Shown here: one piece after another, positions 62,107 through 64,000 of the stretch
Numbering within the stretch: position 1 is the stretch's first letter
Layout: every line of letters starts with the position of its first letter
NCBI RefSeq assembly: GCF_900108185.1
Contig: NZ_FNVA01000009.1
Coordinates: 186,001 to 250,000, forward strand
Direction of reading: 5' to 3'
Source of the DNA: Bryocella elongata
GTDB taxonomy: Bacteria > Acidobacteriota > Terriglobia > Terriglobales > Acidobacteriaceae
DNA length: 64,000 nucleotides
The notes under the pieces: generated by a model
What the model was told of the DNA's origin: nothing
The model's database searches: none
Seen by the model: the letters and a program-made list of their open reading frames with translations, nothing else
Position numbers and translations under genes: made by a program

Positions 62107-63669
62107 GTGGAGCCCAATAGCCGTTCGGAGAGGGTTCGCGATCGCATCGACCAGCTGCTTGCGTGGCTGGCGCTGGCGATGGCCGCGGGATGCGTGTTCC
62201 TCGCGAACCAGCGGTTTGGCTCTGCGGTGATGGGCGTCGCCTTCCAGGACGACTTCTACTATTACGCGACGGTCGCGAGAAACCTTGCGCTGCATGGGCG
62301 TTCGACCTTCGATGGCATTCACCTGACCAACGGCTATCACCCGCTGTGGCTGGGGATTCTGACGGTGCTGATGTGGCTCAGCCGGGCCTCGGATCAGCGA
62401 TTCGCGTTGATGGTGGAGTGTGTGCAGTCGGCGCTGCTGGGAGCTGCGGCTCTGTTTGCGTTTCGCATTGCCAGGCGGTTCTGTTCGGTACCGTGGGCGG
62501 TGACGATTCAGCTGCTCGCGGCGAGCGTTGTGCTCATCCAGCTGCGTTCGGGCATGGAGTCCGGGCTGGCGGTAGCTGCAGGATTGGCGTTGCTGGCCTA
62601 CAGGACGAGCGGGAGTTTCTCCTGGACGACGCGGAGGGCGTTTCTGTATGGCCTTCTGGCTGCGACGTTGATCCTCTCGCGGCTTGATGCCGGGTTGCTC
62701 GTGCTGCTGCTGATGGTCTTCGACGTGACGCCTGCTGCGCGCCGCAGAGAAGCGACGCGAACGGGTGCGGCGGCGTTCGTTACAGGGCTCTTCCCTGTCG
62801 CTCTGTACCTGTGTGTGAACGCGGTGATCTTCGGCGCGATGCTGCCGCTCTCCGGTACCGCGAAGCAGCTGCGACGCCACCACACGCCCTCGGTGCAGTC
62901 ACTGTCTTCCTTCCGGGAGCAGATCTTTCATGGCAAGAGCCCGGTGTATGGGCTGTTCGCGGTGCTTGTGGTGGTCGCGCTGGTATCCCTGCTGGCGAGG
63001 CGCAGCCGGACCGCAGCACCGGCACCCGGAGTCATCGTTGCGGTGCTTCTTTTCCCCTTCGTACAGATGCTTCTGGTCTCCTGCATGAGCGACTGGCCGG
63101 TTTGGGACTGGTACCTGTATCCATGGCCGATCGCCGGGGTCTTCGCTTGTGGTCTGCTGGTGCGGCTGGCGGCTGGGCGGATCCGGCTCATGGACCGGGC
63201 GGGGCAGGCTGCGTTCGCCGTGTCGCTGGTGTTGTTCGCGACATACACCCTGCTGCTGCTTTCGGGGACGAACCCTGCACAGAGCCTCACGTACCTCGCG
63301 GGGAAGGATGTGCAGCGGTTTGCGGCGGAGCATCCGGGCCGATATGCGATGGGAGACCGCGCGGGTGCGGTGGGCTACCTCAGCAGCGAGCCGCCGATCC
63401 AGCTCGAGGGGCTGATGATGGACAAGCCATTCCTGCAGAACATACGCGAGGAGAAGGATCTCAGAACGGTGCTGCGGAGCTATGGTGTGCGCTACTACAT
63501 CTCGACGGAGTATCCGGACAAACTGGGGCGGTGCGTCGAGGCGCGGGAGCCTGTGCAGGCCGGGCCGGACTCGCCGGTGATGCGAGGGACGATCTGCGGC
63601 ACTCCGCTCGCGGTCTTCCCGCACGGGTACCTTACCAACCGCATCTTCGACGTGAGTTCTCCCGACTGA
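62107..63669 (+). CDS. GT-C fold membrane glycosyltransferase-like protein
   Basis: 520 residues with about ten to twelve membrane helices. The N-terminal loop after the first helix has QDDFYYYATVARNLALHG and TNGYHPLW, resembling the DD-type catalytic loop of the ArnT/PMT-like GT-C superfamily, whose members use polyprenyl-phosphate sugars. The C-terminal about 150 residues are soluble and extracytoplasmic. The GTG start is preceded by GGAG at good spacing. Substrates are not predictable. Confidence 0.7.
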   Translation: MEPNSRSERVRDRIDQLLAWLALAMAAGCVFLANQRFGSAVMGVAFQDDFYYYATVARNLALHGRSTFDGIHLTNGYHPLWLGILTVLMWLSRASDQRFALMVECVQSALLGAAALFAFRIARRFCSVPWAVTIQLLAASVVLIQLRSGMESGLAVAAGLALLAYRTSGSFSWTTRRAFLYGLLAATLILSRLDAGLLVLLLMVFDVTPAARRREATRTGAAAFVTGLFPVALYLCVNAVIFGAMLPLSGTAKQLRRHHTPSVQSLSSFREQIFHGKSPVYGLFAVLVVVALVSLLARRSRTAAPAPGVIVAVLLFPFVQMLLVSCMSDWPVWDWYLYPWPIAGVFACGLLVRLAAGRIRLMDRAGQAAFAVSLVLFATYTLLLLSGTNPAQSLTYLAGKDVQRFAAEHPGRYAMGDRAGAVGYLSSEPPIQLEGLMMDKPFLQNIREEKDLRTVLRSYGVRYYISTEYPDKLGRCVEAREPVQAGPDSPVMRGTICGTPLAVFPHGYLTNRIFDVSSPD

Positions 63670-63731
63670 AGGGTGGGAAATCAGCGTATCCTTGCGTTGT
63701 CTTGAGTACTTCAATCGGAGGACGAATCACG

Positions 63732-64000
63732 ATGCGGTTTGGATGGTTGGCGATGGCGGGCGTAGCACTGACGGCGACCCTGGCGGTTGCGCAGGGGCCG
63801 AAGGAAATCAAGGTGCCGTTGCTGTCTTCGAAGGGCGAGGACGCGGGCTCCGTGACGTTCAAGACAGTCAAGAAGGGTGTGAAGGTCCACGTGGTGCTGA
63901 AGAATATGTCCTTCGGCGACCATGGGGTACACATTCACCAGCATGCGGTCTGCGATGCTCCTGACTTCAAGGGCGCGGGCGGCCACTACAACCCGGACAA
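63732..64000 (+). CDS. sodC: Cu,Zn superoxide dismutase (5' part, cut by window end)
   Basis: Partial gene; the first 89 codons are in the window and it continues beyond it. GGAGG is 11 nt before the ATG, and a signal peptide (LAMAGVALTATLAVAQ) directs it to the periplasm. GDHGVHIHQHAVCDAPDF and GAGGHYNPD carry the copper and zinc histidines and the first disulfide Cys of SodC. The C-terminal zinc loop and catalytic Arg lie outside the window. Confidence 0.9.
   Translation, partial: MRFGWLAMAGVALTATLAVAQGPKEIKVPLLSSKGEDAGSVTFKTVKKGVKVHVVLKNMSFGDHGVHIHQHAVCDAPDFKGAGGHYNPD

Noticed and set aside
1-64000. CRISPR arrays, tRNA or rRNA genes, insertion sequences, prophage or defence islands
   Set aside because: No regularly spaced repeats, cloverleaf sequences, transposases, integrases or terminal repeats were recognised on either strand.

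Overview
This 64 kb window looks like chromosomal DNA of an acidobacterium (Acidobacteriota, probably Terriglobales). That rests on high GC, on very large Oar-like TonB-dependent receptors with an N-terminal carboxypeptidase-regulatory domain, on abundant secreted glycosidases and peptidases, and on a winged-helix/transmembrane regulator of a type common in that phylum. No rRNA, tRNA, CRISPR array, transposase, integrase or phage gene was seen. The large antisense ORFs are frame shadows of GC-rich genes.

Layout. 1-9.6 kb: a glycan-use locus on the minus strand (GH92 mannosidase, Oar-like receptor, GH28 pectinase-like enzyme) facing a membrane-bound winged-helix regulator, with a 24-bp near-perfect palindrome in the divergent gap. 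9.9-15.4 kb: exported M20 and M19 peptidases and a second GH92 enzyme. 15.4-17.9 kb: an acetamidase/formamidase-family protein and the queuosine precursor pair queC-queE. 18-28.6 kb: a complete assimilatory nitrate locus on the minus strand, in transcription order siroheme nitrite reductase, CysJ-like diflavin reductase, fused DmsB-DmsC-like electron-transfer protein, molybdopterin nitrate reductase, NarK-type transporter and outer-membrane porin. Facing it on the plus strand is a HemD-GAF-ANTAR fusion, very probably its regulator. The leader between them contains long-range complementary arms.

30.7-44.3 kb: four tightly coupled minus-strand genes (overlaps of 4, 14 and 4 nt) encoding an anchored beta-propeller, a VIT/vWA protein, a 2468-residue TPR-type protein and an anchored 626-residue protein of unknown family. 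It resembles a dedicated envelope assembly and is the best candidate here for an undescribed system. 44.6-48 kb: a YceI protein, an Mhq-like quinone/catechol defence unit (ring-cleaving dioxygenase, carboxylesterase, divergent MarR regulator) and a Rieske ferredoxin. 48-55.8 kb: envelope and secreted proteins, a Tat-exported alditol-oxidase-like flavoenzyme, elongation factor P with an asparagine at the loop tip, a GNAT acetyltransferase and an acylphosphatase. 55.9-61 kb: a sugar transporter preceded by an unlisted 33-residue membrane peptide and a LacI-type operator, then a second Oar-like receptor. 61.3-64 kb: thymidine kinase, a GT-C-like membrane protein, and the start of a Cu,Zn superoxide dismutase cut by the window edge.

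Working together: the nitrate locus takes up nitrate, reduces it through a probably quinol-linked cytoplasmic enzyme, and reduces nitrite with an NADPH-fed siroheme enzyme. The receptors and glycosidases at both ends support import of plant or microbial glycans.
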